Below are positions 16,478-25,595 of a stretch of 64,000 bases of DNA, piece after piece. Under the pieces are notes generated by a model, which searched no databases, had not been told where the DNA came from, and saw only the letters and a list, made by a program, of their open reading frames with translations. Both the position numbers and the translations under genes were made by a program. The stretch is from Shimia sp047124445 (GTDB taxonomy: Bacteria; Pseudomonadota; Alphaproteobacteria; Rhodobacterales; Rhodobacteraceae). The DNA is taken from contig NZ_CP138921.1 in the NCBI RefSeq assembly GCF_047124445.1, forward strand, positions 3,658,001-3,722,000, written 5' to 3'. Each line of letters begins with the position of its first letter. Positions within the stretch are counted from its first letter, which is position 1.

Positions 16478-19076
16478 TCACAATCCGACCGGGGACAACA
16501 ATCATCTTCTTGGGCTGGGCCCCATCCAGCGCTCGGACAACAGCTTCATGCGCCAGCGCCAGCTTTTCAACCTCTTCTTTTGGCAGGTCTTTGGCCACGG
16601 TGATCTCGCCGCGACGTTTGCCGTTGATCTGGATCGGCAAGGTCACGTTGGCCTCAACCAACATTGCCTCATCGGCCACTGGCCATGGCGCGTTCACGAT
16701 CAGGCCTTCGCCGCCTTGGTGTGCCCAGATGTCTTCCGCGAGGTGTGGTGTCATTGGCGACATCAATTGCGCCAAGGTCATGATCGCCGCGCGCTTGGCG
16801 GCTTTACCCGCCTTGGACTTGGCGATGGTGTTGGTGAAAGCATAGAGCTTCGCGATGGATGCGTTGAAGCCAAAGCTTTCCACACCCAGCGTTACGTCGC
16901 GGATCGCCTTGTGGGTCTCGCGCAGCAACTCGTCGTCTCCTTGGCCCTTGGCACCGTCTTCCATCTCGCCAATCTTGTCACAGAGGTTCCAAACACGGGT
17001 CAGGTGCTTGTAAGCCGCTTCCGCACCGGAGGCGGTCCACTCCACATCGCGCTCGGGCGGGCTGTCAGACAGCACAAACCAACGCGCGGTGTCGGCGCCA
17101 AAGCTTTCGATGATAGTGACTGGATCCACTACATTCTTCTTGGACTTGGACATCTTTGCAGAAGGAATTACTTCCACAGGCACTGTCACGGGTTCACCGC
17201 CCACAGTTATTTGTTCACCCGCAACAGTCGCGCTTTCCTCGACAAATGGTGAGCCGTCTTTCCAAATAATGTCTTCCGGCAGGTGATAAACAGGACGCCC
17301 GTTTGAACCAGTGGTTTGGTAGATTTCGTGGGTCACCATGCCCTGCGTGAACAGCGCGTCAAACGGCTCTTTTGCACTTTCCGGCAGGTGGCCACAAATG
17401 TGCATCGCCCGCGCAAAGAAACGCGAATAGAGCAGGTGCAAAATCGCGTGTTCAATACCGCCGATATACTGATCGACGTTCATCCAGTATTCGGCATCCG
17501 CCATGGAGGTCGGTGTGTCGGCCTTTGGCGCGGTGAACCGTGCAAAGTACCAGGAACTGTCCACAAAGGTGTCCATGGTGTCGGTTTCTCGCTTCGCAGG
17601 CGCACCGCAATTCGGGCAGGAACAATCACGCCAGCTTGGGTGACGGTCGAGCGGGTTGCCGGGCACCGAGAAATCAATCGCCTTGCCGTCTTCATCGTAG
17701 GGCAGGGCAATGGGCAGGTTCTCTTTCTTCTCCGGCACCACGCCGCAGTCATTACAATGCACCACCGGAATCGGGCAACCCCAATAGCGCTGACGGCTCA
17801 GGCCCCAGTCGCGCAGGCGGAAGTTGGTCACACCTTTGCCCCAACCGGCTTTTTCGGCAAAATCGATGGTCACATCGATGGCTTCCTGACCGGTGGCCTC
17901 ATCCAGACCAGCAAAATGGTTCACCCATTTCACCTTTTCTTCTTTGCCCGGCACAAACGCGGTGTTTTCCACCGGTGTCTCGTCACCAATGGCAAAGAAA
18001 GTGTCCACGACCGGCAGGTCATATTTGCGGCAGAAGTCCAAATCCCGCTGGTCATGCGCCGGGCAGGCAAAGATCGCACCGGTGCCATAGTCCATCAGAA
18101 TGAAGTTCGCGATCCAAACCGGTAGCTCCCACTCAGGGTTCAGCGGGTGCTTCACACGAATGCCGGTGTCATAGCCCAGCTTCTCGGCAGTCTCGATCGC
18201 CTCTTCCGTCGTGCCGCCTTTGCGGCACTCCGCCACAAACGCCGCGACCTCAGGATTCGCCGCTTCCAATTCTTTGGCAATCGGGTGATCCGGCGAAATT
18301 CCCACAAACGACGCGCCCATCAGCGTGTCGGGACGAGTCGTATAAACGGTGATCGCCTCGCCGCCATCCTCACGTTCAAAGCCAAACTCCAACCCGCGCG
18401 ACTTGCCGATCCAGTTTTCCTGCATCAAACGTACTTTCGCAGGCCAGTTGTCCAACCCGTCCAGCGCGGTCAGCAACTCGTCGGAATAGTCGGAAATCTT
18501 GAAGAACCACTGCGTCAGCTCGCGCCGCTCCACCAGCGCACCAGAGCGCCAGCCGCGACCGTTCTCCACCTGCTCGTTGGCGAGCACGGTCATGTCGACC
18601 GGGTCCCAGTTCACCACCGCATTCTTGCGGTAAACCAGACCTTTCTCAAGGAAATCAAGGAACAACGCCTGCTGCTGCCCGTAATAATCTTCGTCACAGG
18701 TGGCAAACATGCGCGACCAGTCCAGCGACAGCCCCAAGGGCTTCATCTGCTCAACCATCGTGTCGATGTTGGAGTAGGTCCAATCCTTCGGGTGGCCGCC
18801 AGAGGCCATCGCCGCGTTTTCCGCTGGCATGCCAAACGCGTCAAACCCCATCGGGTGCAACACATTGTGCCCGGTGGAGATTTTGTAGCGCGCGATCACG
18901 TCCCCCATGGTGTAGTTGCGCACGTGCCCCATATGCAGCTTGCCGGACGGGTAGGGGAACATCTCCAGCACATAGTACTTGGGCTTGCTCTCATCCCGAA
19001 CGGCCTTGAAGGTCTCGGTCTTGGCCCAGGCCTCTTGCCAGCGGGCTTCAATCTCTGCGGGGCTATAGCGCGACAT
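16464..19076 (-). CDS. leuS: Leucyl-tRNA synthetase
   Basis: 870-aa class I synthetase that charges tRNA-Leu. The HIGH motif appears as PYPSGKLHMGHVRNY (about 41-55), the zinc/editing insertions are present (CNDCGVVP, CPNCGAPA; CP1 editing region with GTGAIFACPAHDQRD) and the KMSKS loop is at 641-645. The start at 19074-19076 is preceded by AAGGTG; an ATG 18 nt upstream lacks a better site. First gene of leuS-lptE-holA. Confidence 0.98.
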   Translation of the reverse strand: MSRYSPAEIEARWQEAWAKTETFKAVRDESKPKYYVLEMFPYPSGKLHMGHVRNYTMGDVIARYKISTGHNVLHPMGFDAFGMPAENAAMASGGHPKDWTYSNIDTMVEQMKPLGLSLDWSRMFATCDEDYYGQQQALFLDFLEKGLVYRKNAVVNWDPVDMTVLANEQVENGRGWRSGALVERRELTQWFFKISDYSDELLTALDGLDNWPAKVRLMQENWIGKSRGLEFGFEREDGGEAITVYTTRPDTLMGASFVGISPDHPIAKELEAANPEVAAFVAECRKGGTTEEAIETAEKLGYDTGIRVKHPLNPEWELPVWIANFILMDYGTGAIFACPAHDQRDLDFCRKYDLPVVDTFFAIGDETPVENTAFVPGKEEKVKWVNHFAGLDEATGQEAIDVTIDFAEKAGWGKGVTNFRLRDWGLSRQRYWGCPIPVVHCNDCGVVPEKKENLPIALPYDEDGKAIDFSVPGNPLDRHPSWRDCSCPNCGAPAKRETDTMDTFVDSSWYFARFTAPKADTPTSMADAEYWMNVDQYIGGIEHAILHLLYSRFFARAMHICGHLPESAKEPFDALFTQGMVTHEIYQTTGSNGRPVYHLPEDIIWKDGSPFVEESATVAGEQITVGGEPVTVPVEVIPSAKMSKSKKNVVDPVTIIESFGADTARWFVLSDSPPERDVEWTASGAEAAYKHLTRVWNLCDKIGEMEDGAKGQGDDELLRETHKAIRDVTLGVESFGFNASIAKLYAFTNTIAKSKAGKAAKRAAIMTLAQLMSPMTPHLAEDIWAHQGGEGLIVNAPWPVADEAMLVEANVTLPIQINGKRRGEITVAKDLPKEEVEKLALAHEAVVRALDGAQPKKMIVVPGRIVNVVV

Positions 19077-19264
19077 GCGGTGGCACCTTTTCATTTATTC
19101 GTGTCAGCCACTTCAAAAGCGTGGCGCGGGTTGCGCAAGGTGATAGGCCGCCCGCGCGCCTTGGTCCAGTCACAAGCGCCGCAATTTGACCTATCACATG
19201 GCTTACGGTGGCCTATTTTCGCGCTATACACCTCTAACAAGAATATTTGAGACAGGTTGTTGGC

Positions 19265-20527
19265 GTGAAAATCCTCTTCATTCACCAGAATTTCCCCGGA
19301 CAGTTCAAACATCTGGCACCGGAGTTGGTTGCGCGCGGCCATGACGTGCGATCAATCACCCTGCGCGCCAAACAACGTGGCACCTGGCAAGGGGTGGAAC
19401 TCTACCCCTATCAAATCAAACGCAAACCGGCGCAGGGCTTGCACCCGTGGATGGTGGATTTTGAAACCAAAGTCCTGCGCGCCGAAGCCTGCTACGCCGC
19501 CGCGCGCAATCTCCGCGATCAGGAAGGCTACACGCCGGATGTGATTGTCGCCCATCCGGGCTGGGGTGAGTCGATGTTTTTGCGCGATCTCTGGCCCACC
19601 GCACGCATTGGTCTCTATTGCGAGCTTTATTATGCGCTTCATGACTCCGACACGCATTTTGATCCGGAATTCCCCAAGCGCAATGCCGACACTGATTCCA
19701 TCCGCCTGCGGCTGAAGAACCTCAACAATATGATGCATCATCAGTCTGCGGACCTTGGCATCAGTCCAACCCATTTTCAGGCGAATACCTTCCCGCCGGA
19801 ATACAAAGACATCATCAGCGTGATTCACGACGGCATCGACACCGACGTGGTGAAGCCGAATCCGGACGCCTCACTTGCTTTGGAGGATGGCACGGTTCTG
19901 ACCCGTGAGGACGAGGTCATCACCTTTGTGAACCGCAACCTGGAGCCCTACCGCGGATACCACGTCTTTATGCGGGCGCTGCCGGAATTGCTCAAACAGC
20001 GCCCCAACGCCCGTGTGCTTATCGTTGGCGGGGATGAGGTGAGCTACGGTGCGGCCCCACCGAAAGGCCAAACCTGGAAGCAGATCTACATCGACGAAGT
20101 GCGCGGCAAAATTTCAACGCCCAACTGGGAGCGCGTACATTTCCTGGGCAAAGTGCCCTACGACCAGTTCCTCTCCATGCTGCAAATCAGCAAGGCGCAT
20201 GTCTATCTGACCTATCCCTTTGTACTCAGTTGGTCGCTCATGGAGGCCATGGCCATTGGCGCGCCGATTGTTGCCAGCGATACCGCCCCTGTGACCGAGG
20301 TCATCACCCACGGTGAAACCGGCCGCCTGTTCCCCTTCTTTGAAGGCGAACGCATGATCGAAGAAATCTGCACCGTGCTGGATGATCCCGACATGTGCGC
20401 CGAGATGGCCAAAGCCTCCCGTGCCTATGCCGTAGAGAACTATGATCTGCAAAGCTGCTGCTTGCCCAGGCAACTGGAGTGGATTCAGAAGCTGTACGAT
20501 ATGCCCCCGGGCGCGTTGCGCAGCTGA
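19265..20527 (+). CDS. GT4-family glycosyltransferase
   Basis: 420-aa GT-B glycosyltransferase. The N-terminal domain KILFIHQNFPGQFKHLAPEL is the pattern of the Glyco_trans_4_3 acceptor domain, and the C-terminal part carries the GT4 donor site (FNRNLEPYRGYHVFMRALPEL, LVGGDEVSYG, and the E-x7-E type SWSLMEAMAIGAPIVASDTAPVTEV). GTG start at 19265 gives the canonical N-terminus. It lies alone between leuS and the DUF3576 gene, both on the other strand, and ends in a bidirectional terminator. Acceptor unknown; surface polysaccharide or lipid glycan is likely. Confidence 0.92.
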   Translation: MKILFIHQNFPGQFKHLAPELVARGHDVRSITLRAKQRGTWQGVELYPYQIKRKPAQGLHPWMVDFETKVLRAEACYAAARNLRDQEGYTPDVIVAHPGWGESMFLRDLWPTARIGLYCELYYALHDSDTHFDPEFPKRNADTDSIRLRLKNLNNMMHHQSADLGISPTHFQANTFPPEYKDIISVIHDGIDTDVVKPNPDASLALEDGTVLTREDEVITFVNRNLEPYRGYHVFMRALPELLKQRPNARVLIVGGDEVSYGAAPPKGQTWKQIYIDEVRGKISTPNWERVHFLGKVPYDQFLSMLQISKAHVYLTYPFVLSWSLMEAMAIGAPIVASDTAPVTEVITHGETGRLFPFFEGERMIEEICTVLDDPDMCAEMAKASRAYAVENYDLQSCCLPRQLEWIQKLYDMPPGALRS

Positions 20528-20533
20528 ATCAAA

Positions 20534-20565
20534 AAAGCCGCAGTCCCAAAACTGCGGCTTTCGAA
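20534..20565. terminator. Bidirectional terminator between glycosyltransferase and DUF3576 genes
   Basis: AAAGCCGCAGT-CCCAAA-ACTGCGGCTTT forms a perfect 11-bp stem with A tract on one side and T tract on the other, placed between converging stop codons at 20527 and 20583. Confidence 0.9.
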
Positions 20566-20582
20566 AATTCCTGGGCGTCAGG

Positions 20583-21059
20583 TCAGATCTTGCGATCTGC
20601 AATCCGGATCTGCCGCGCTCGCGTGAGAATCGCATCCTCAACCGCGCGCGCCGTGCTTTCCGGCACCGCCCGTCCGCCGCTGGATTGCAGCGCCACATTC
20701 AGAGAGCGCGCGTCGAGTGAAGAATCACGGATATAAATTGTGGCGCGGTAGGACCGCCCACCGCCCGGAGGGGTGCCATAACCGGTGGAGATCACGCCGC
20801 TGAACGGGTCCACGGTCTGAATCGGCAGGAAGTCCAGAACTTCCATCGACGCCGCCCAGAGGTATTTGTTCACCCGAACGGTCTCATCTGAATTGTCCGG
20901 ACCAAAGATGTCCCAGATGGTCTCACGTTCCTGACTGTATTCGGTGGTGCGGCCGTCTGCCAAAAGGCCAGTTGGGTTTTTGTCCCGGTTGCCGCAGGCG
21001 CTGAGAGACAGCGCAGCAACAAGAGCGGCCAGCAGGACGGGGCGACGGTGAAGTTCCAT
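20583..21059 (-). CDS. DUF3576 lipoprotein
   Basis: 158-aa putative lipoprotein with lipobox LSAC (Cys22). The DUF3576 pattern ETIWDIFGPDNSDETVRVNKYLWAA and DFLPIQTVDPFSGVI is visible. The family is found in alphaproteobacteria, usually just upstream of leuS; here the GT4 gene lies between. Probably envelope-associated, consistent with the LPS-assembly gene lptE nearby. Function unknown. Confidence 0.87.
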   Translation of the reverse strand: MELHRRPVLLAALVAALSLSACGNRDKNPTGLLADGRTTEYSQERETIWDIFGPDNSDETVRVNKYLWAASMEVLDFLPIQTVDPFSGVISTGYGTPPGGGRSYRATIYIRDSSLDARSLNVALQSSGGRAVPESTARAVEDAILTRARQIRIADRKI

Positions 21060-21370
21060 AAAACTGCCTCAAGACGTGGTTTGTACCCGTCCTAGCCAAC
21101 CACTGGGCGTTGGGCAAGAGTCTTGCGCTATATATAAGGGGGAGCCTCACGCGGCAGTGAAATGGCGCAAGCCTGCGGATTGGTTAATGTATCGGCGGTT
21201 TTTTGCTTGGGAAATCCGACTGTGACATGTCTGCACCACGTCTGGTCATCTTCTCTTAAACCTTCGCGCCGTGCTTGCCAAAACACCCCGAAAAGAGCGA
21301 GAGACTACGGCATACCCAATCAGGGATTCTCCGGGTTGGGCGCATGAATTGGAAATCCGAGGGAAAAATC
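21060..21370. promoter_or_regulatory. Divergent promoter region of the DUF3576 gene and the porin
   Basis: 311 nt without a gene. It contains a perfect 13-nt palindrome GCAAGAGTCTTGC (21114-21126) followed by TATATATA (21129-21136), which may be an operator overlapping a promoter. Nearer the porin, TTGCTT (21207) with CATGTC 17 nt later is a weak promoter candidate. The porin RBS GAGGGA lies at 21359-21364. I see no open reading frame of its own and no RNA fold that I can name. Confidence 0.4.
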
Positions 21371-22294
21371 ATGAAAAAGATTCTCTTCGCTTCGACTGCA
21401 CTGATCGCAACCGCGGGCATGGCAGCAGCAGAACTGACCTGGTCCGGCTCCGGCCGTTTGGGTGTTGTATATGACGAAGGCAACGTGAACAACGACACCG
21501 TTCTGGATCACCGCTTCCGTCTGACCGTGAACGGCGTTACCGAAACTGACGGTGGCGTTAAGTTCGAAGGCCGTATCCGTTGGCAGGCTGACGACGCCGG
21601 CAACAACGGTGCAGGCGCAACCGGCGGCGCAGGCGCAGCTGGCTTCGCAGTATCCACCGGCGGCTTCCGCGTTGACGCGGGTCACGTTTCCGACGTATTC
21701 GACTCCGGCGACGTTGTGAACTGGGGCGGCTACGGCGTTGGCTACACTGGTTTCCTGGACCAGGCAGCAAACTTCTCCGGCTTCGAAAAGCGTGGCTTCG
21801 GCAACACCGGCCGCAGCGTTCAGACCATCAAAGCTCTGTACTCTGTAGCTGACTTCACCGTAAACGCGTCCTACACCCTGAACGACACCAACATCGCGGG
21901 TTCTGACGAAGCATGGCAGATCGGTGCCGGCTACAGCTTCGGTGCACACCGCATCGGTGCAATGTACGGTGACAACGCTTCCGCAAACGCCAACGCTGGT
22001 TCCCAGTGGGCGATCGGTGCTGACGGCTCCTTCGGCGACTTCTCCTACGCTGTTCTGGTTGGTGACAACGACACCGTTAACGACACCATGTACGGTATCT
22101 CCGGTGCATACGCTGTTTCCGCAGCTGGCTCCATCTCCGCATTCGTATCCGGTGGCGGCGGCGCAGCCCTCGACACCTCCTACGGCATCGGCTACAGCCA
22201 CTCCCTGGGTGGCGGCGTTTCCCTGGCAGCAGGCGTTGGTTCCAACTCCGCTGGCAACACCCAGGCAGACGCAGGCGTGACCTTCAGCTTCTAA
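21371..22294 (+). CDS. Outer-membrane porin
   Basis: 307-aa porin of the Rhodobacter type. Signal peptide residues 1-20 (MKKILFASTALIATAGMAAA), mature start ELTWSGSGRLGVVYDEG and C-terminal phenylalanine (DAGVTFSF), as needed for BAM recognition. The body alternates strands and Gly/Asn/Asp-rich loops expected of a 16-strand trimeric barrel. Codon use is strikingly restricted (GGC, GCA, TCC, AAC, GAC), unlike the neighbours, indicating very high expression. A long ATG-initiated extension to 21275 is not a signal sequence and is rejected. Confidence 0.95.
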   Translation: MKKILFASTALIATAGMAAAELTWSGSGRLGVVYDEGNVNNDTVLDHRFRLTVNGVTETDGGVKFEGRIRWQADDAGNNGAGATGGAGAAGFAVSTGGFRVDAGHVSDVFDSGDVVNWGGYGVGYTGFLDQAANFSGFEKRGFGNTGRSVQTIKALYSVADFTVNASYTLNDTNIAGSDEAWQIGAGYSFGAHRIGAMYGDNASANANAGSQWAIGADGSFGDFSYAVLVGDNDTVNDTMYGISGAYAVSAAGSISAFVSGGGGAALDTSYGIGYSHSLGGGVSLAAGVGSNSAGNTQADAGVTFSF

Positions 22295-22317
22295 TAGCTG
22301 ATAGACGTCAAGTCTTT

Positions 22318-22350
22318 GGGGCGGGCTCGCAAGAGCCTGCCCCTTTCTTT
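22318..22350 (+). terminator. Rho-independent terminator of the porin
   Basis: GGGGCGGGCTC-GCAA-GAGCCTGCCCC (one bulge/mismatch) followed by TTTCTTTTT, 24 nt after the porin stop codon. Confidence 0.9.
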
Positions 22351-22401
22351 TTGTGCAAAACCATGGTTTTTGCGGGGGCAGTACCAACAGAAGGCCTGCC
22401 C

Positions 22402-23052
22402 ATGTCGCTCTCCGAAATTCAAAGCCGCATTGCCAAAGCTGAAACCGCCGCCGGGCGTCCCGCTGGCGACACCAAACTGATCGCGGTCAGCAAACGCCAG
22501 CCCGATGACGTGGTTGAGGCGGTGCTGAAGCAAGGCCACCGCTTGTTTGGGGAAAACCAGGTGCAGGAAGCCGCTGGCAAATGGCCGACCTTCCGCGAAA
22601 CCTATCCGGATGCCGAGGTGCATCTGCTGGGGCCGTTGCAAACCAACAAGGCCCGTCAGGCGCTGGGTCTGTTCACCGCCATCCACTCACTTGACCGCCC
22701 CAAGTTGGCCAAAACCCTGGCTCGTCTCGCGCAGGAAGAAGGCACTTGTCCCGAGCTGTTCATTCAGGTCAACACCGGCGAGGAAGAGCAGAAATCCGGC
22801 GTGCTGCTGGCGGATGTGGACAGTTTTGTCGCCGACTGCCGCGCGATGGACCTGCCGGTTGTCGGCCTGATGTGCATCCCGCCTGTGGATGAAGAGCCAT
22901 CTTTGCATTTTGCGCTGCTTGCCAAACTGGCCGCCCGCAATGGTCTTGCTGGTTTGTCTATGGGCATGAGCGGTGACTACGAACGCGCCGTGGCGCTCGG
23001 CGCCACCCATTTGCGGGTCGGCTCTGCAATTTTTGGCGCACGCGATTACTAG
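22402..23052 (+). CDS. YggS/PROSC-family PLP-binding protein
   Basis: 216-aa PLP homeostasis protein, a single alanine-racemase-like TIM barrel. Lysine of PLP is in KLIAVSKRQPDD (family motif), with FGENQVQEAAGK and LLGPLQTNK following, and the C-terminal phosphate-binding SMGMSGDYERAVALGATHLRVGSAIFG (split here across glycine motifs). Start ATG at 22402. Converges with the L,D-transpeptidase gene, whose stop overlaps by 4 nt. Confidence 0.95.
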   Translation: MSLSEIQSRIAKAETAAGRPAGDTKLIAVSKRQPDDVVEAVLKQGHRLFGENQVQEAAGKWPTFRETYPDAEVHLLGPLQTNKARQALGLFTAIHSLDRPKLAKTLARLAQEEGTCPELFIQVNTGEEEQKSGVLLADVDSFVADCRAMDLPVVGLMCIPPVDEEPSLHFALLAKLAARNGLAGLSMGMSGDYERAVALGATHLRVGSAIFGARDY

Positions 23053-23549
23053 TTAGGTTTCACGATCACTCGCGTGCCCGGCGCTGCCCGGGGCGCGATC
23101 CAGTGTAAGTGCCTGCGATCAAAAGCAATACAGCCTTCGGTCGGATAGCCTGGCCGCCGCCATTGATGCAGGAAAATGGCCGATCCTTTGCCGGCCTGCG
23201 CCTGCGGCCAGTTCCAATCGGTCAGCAGGATCACATCATACAGCGGATCCGCCCGTCGCAGTTTTTCATGGCTCGGACCATATGGCGCGCGCACCATCTG
23301 GTTGTAGTCCAGATCCTCGGAGGCATCGGACCACAGATCATCCTTGCCAATGGCCGTGGCCCAGGGCGCAGGCTGCACAAGTCGGTCGGCGCGATAGAGC
23401 AGGCCGGTAATCTGATGCACGCCAACCGGCGTCGCGCCATCCCCCTCACGCTTGTCTCTTCGGATGCCGCCTTTGCCAATGCTGCAGGGGAAATACCGCC
23501 CCATAAAGCGCACCCCGCGCGGGGTCAGAACCAGATCATGTGGGCTCAC
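23049..23549 (-). CDS. L,D-transpeptidase (YkuD) family protein
   Basis: 166-aa YkuD-fold protein. Catalytic motif is visible as FLHQWRRPGYPTEGCIAF, with histidine and the nucleophile Cys about 12 residues apart. No signal peptide is evident in the first 20 residues, which is unusual for a peptidoglycan cross-linker, so it may be exported differently or act on another substrate. It overlaps ribA by 4 nt (ATGA) and is translated from the same mRNA. Confidence 0.87.
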   Translation of the reverse strand: MSPHDLVLTPRGVRFMGRYFPCSIGKGGIRRDKREGDGATPVGVHQITGLLYRADRLVQPAPWATAIGKDDLWSDASEDLDYNQMVRAPYGPSHEKLRRADPLYDVILLTDWNWPQAQAGKGSAIFLHQWRRPGYPTEGCIAFDRRHLHWIAPRAAPGTRVIVKPN

Positions 23550-24637
23550 AGCATATGTCCTGACTTCTGCGCTTTGGTCGCCAAATACGCCTGATTGTGC
23601 GCATTCTCGCCCACTTTCAGCGCCACCCGCTCCGCGACCGCCACTCCGGCATTTTCCATCATGGCAATCTTGCGTGGGTTGTTGGTCAGTAAACGCACAG
23701 AGGAGAACCCCATCTCCTGCAGGATTTTGGCCCCAATCCGGAAGTCGCGTTCATCATCCTCAAAGCCCAAACGGTGATTGGCCTCTACCGTGTCAAACCC
23801 CTGATCCTGTAGGGAATAGGCCCGCATTTTGTTCGCCAGGCCAATGCCGCGGCCTTCCTGGTTGAGGTACAGCAATACGCCGTTGCCCTCAGCCCCCATG
23901 TGCCCAAGCGCTGCGTGCAACTGCGGACCACAGTCACATTTTAAGCTGCCCAGCACATCCCCGGTGAAACAGGCCGAATGCAGCCGCGCCAGCACTGGCG
24001 CGTCTCGATCTGGTCGACCGATCTCAATCGCGTAGTGCTCCGCTCCGCCGTCTTCAGGCCGGAAAATATGCAACCGCCCTGCCTCGGCTGCCGCCATGGG
24101 CAGGCGCGCGTGCACCACCGGATGCAGGGGGCTGGTGGCTGCCAAATGTGGGGCCGCCAATGCAGATGGGATCACCGTCAGCCCATGTTCCAAGGCAAAA
24201 TCACCTGCTGCGCTCAGTTCCACGGTCAACGCCGCAGGCAACAACTGCGCCGACTTCACCAGCTTCACCGCCGCGCGGTGCAACTCCGCGTCGCCGGTAC
24301 GCGCGGTGGCCAGCGGGCCTTTCATCGGTGTCTTCAGATCATCTTCCGGGCTGACAATGCCTTTGATCCAGTGCAGGTCTGCATCAATAGGCAGCGCCAC
24401 CCGCGCAATATCGCCGTCATAGGCCCGCGCCTTGAGCGTCTCCGCTCGCCGCGCGGTCAGCGTCAGATCCGGTGTCGCCCCCAGCGCCCGCACATCCGCC
24501 AGCCGTTCAGCGGTGAGCGTTTCTGCAGCCAGCACCAGCAAAGGCGTCCCGGTACCGGTCAGCACAATTGGCACACCCATGCGCAGATCTGCCCGCGCGC
24601 GGGCCAATCGCTCGATAATGTCAGGGGCAAAACTCAT
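23546..24637 (-). CDS. ribA: GTP cyclohydrolase II with N-terminal extension (riboflavin synthesis)
   Basis: 363-aa protein. The C-terminal GTP cyclohydrolase II domain has the zinc ligands in CFTGDVLGSLKCDCG and the VLLYLNQEGRGIGLANKMRAY, RLGFEDDERDFRIGA motifs; it opens GTP to the first riboflavin precursor. About 165 N-terminal residues are an additional, divergent domain like the DHBP-synthase-related region seen in alphaproteobacterial RibA, without its catalytic acidic pattern. Start at 24637 (MSFAPDIIER) is chosen; an ATG at 24736 adds unlikely sequence. No FMN riboswitch is recognisable upstream. Confidence 0.93.
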   Translation of the reverse strand: MSFAPDIIERLARARADLRMGVPIVLTGTGTPLLVLAAETLTAERLADVRALGATPDLTLTARRAETLKARAYDGDIARVALPIDADLHWIKGIVSPEDDLKTPMKGPLATARTGDAELHRAAVKLVKSAQLLPAALTVELSAAGDFALEHGLTVIPSALAAPHLAATSPLHPVVHARLPMAAAEAGRLHIFRPEDGGAEHYAIEIGRPDRDAPVLARLHSACFTGDVLGSLKCDCGPQLHAALGHMGAEGNGVLLYLNQEGRGIGLANKMRAYSLQDQGFDTVEANHRLGFEDDERDFRIGAKILQEMGFSSVRLLTNNPRKIAMMENAGVAVAERVALKVGENAHNQAYLATKAQKSGHML

Positions 24638-24800
24638 GCGAACCTCAGTCTTCAGCCAATCCCATGTAGCCTCTTCTGCAGCAATATGAAACATTTGGTG
24701 GTGCTGAAACACGAGGGCGTGAGCAGATTGCAGCAATTCTTGTTCTGGCCGTGAAGTCCCCTCACATGGCTACCAAGCAACGCATTACGGAGAGACGCAC

Positions 24801-25487
24801 ATGGCACAGTTGAAAAAGATCCTGCTGGTAGATGACGACGAAGATCTGCGCGAGGCGCTCTCGGAGCAACTTGTGATGACCGAGGATTTCGACGTGTTTG
24901 AAGCCGGCAACGGCGCTGAGGCCATGGGCCGCGTCAAAGAAGGTCTCTATGACATCATTATCCTGGATGTGGGCCTGCCGGACACCGATGGTCGTGAGCT
25001 CTGCCGTCTGATGCGCAAACAGGGCGTGAAAAGCCCAATCCTGATGCTGACCGGTCACGACAGCGACGCGGATACGATTCTGGGCCTCGATTCGGGTGCC
25101 AACGATTACGTGACCAAGCCCTTTAAGTTTCCCGTCCTGCTTGCGCGGATTCGTGCGCAGCTGCGTCAACATGAGCAGTCCGAGGACGCGGTATTCCAGC
25201 TTGGGCCATACACCTTCAAGCCCTCCATGAAGCTCCTGATCCGCGAGGATGAAAGCAAGGTGCGGCTGACCGAAAAAGAGACAAACATCCTGAAGTTTCT
25301 CTATCGCGCTACCGAAGGTGTTGTGGCCCGCGATGTGCTGCTCCACGAAGTCTGGGGGTACAACGCTGGTGTCACGACCCACACGCTGGAGACCCACATC
25401 TACCGCCTGCGTCAGAAGATCGAGCCGGATCCCTCCAACGCCCGCCTGCTGATCACAGAGTCCGGTGGCTACCGCCTAGTGGCATAA
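24801..25487 (+). CDS. OmpR/PhoB-type response regulator
   Basis: 228-aa two-domain regulator. Receiver: acidic pocket DDDED (about 11-15), phospho-acceptor Asp in IIILDVGLPD, Thr in LMLTGHDS and Lys in VTKPFK. Output: winged helix with LTEKETNILKFL and VTTHTLETHIYRLRQKI. RBS GGAGAG 8 nt upstream of the ATG. No sensor kinase is adjacent, so it is an orphan by location. It may be the orthologue of CenR, an essential envelope regulator in this group; this is a guess from general similarity. Confidence 0.92.
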   Translation: MAQLKKILLVDDDEDLREALSEQLVMTEDFDVFEAGNGAEAMGRVKEGLYDIIILDVGLPDTDGRELCRLMRKQGVKSPILMLTGHDSDADTILGLDSGANDYVTKPFKFPVLLARIRAQLRQHEQSEDAVFQLGPYTFKPSMKLLIREDESKVRLTEKETNILKFLYRATEGVVARDVLLHEVWGYNAGVTTHTLETHIYRLRQKIEPDPSNARLLITESGGYRLVA

Positions 25488-25547
25488 TCTTGCCGATTTC
25501 TCCGTGCCGCCCTTTGGAACCGGCGCGGAGATACTAAATATGTTACG

Positions 25548-25561
25548 TTGATGTGGATCAA
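25548..25561 (+). promoter_or_regulatory. Perfect FNR/FnrL box
   Basis: TTGATGTGGATCAA is a perfect match to the consensus TTGAT-N4-ATCAA. It lies in the 288-nt gap after the response regulator gene. If it activates at -41.5, transcription would start near 25596, where a 79-nt stretch ending in a terminator follows. Low-oxygen control is inferred. Confidence 0.65.
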
Positions 25562-25595
25562 AGCAATATCTGAGACACATCATTTACAAGTGACC

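Noticed and set aside
21320..22387. 355-codon frame antisense to the porin
   Set aside because: Cysteine/valine-rich artefact of the extreme codon bias of the porin gene.
24638..24800. FMN riboswitch before ribA
   Set aside because: No recognisable conserved core; short spacer.
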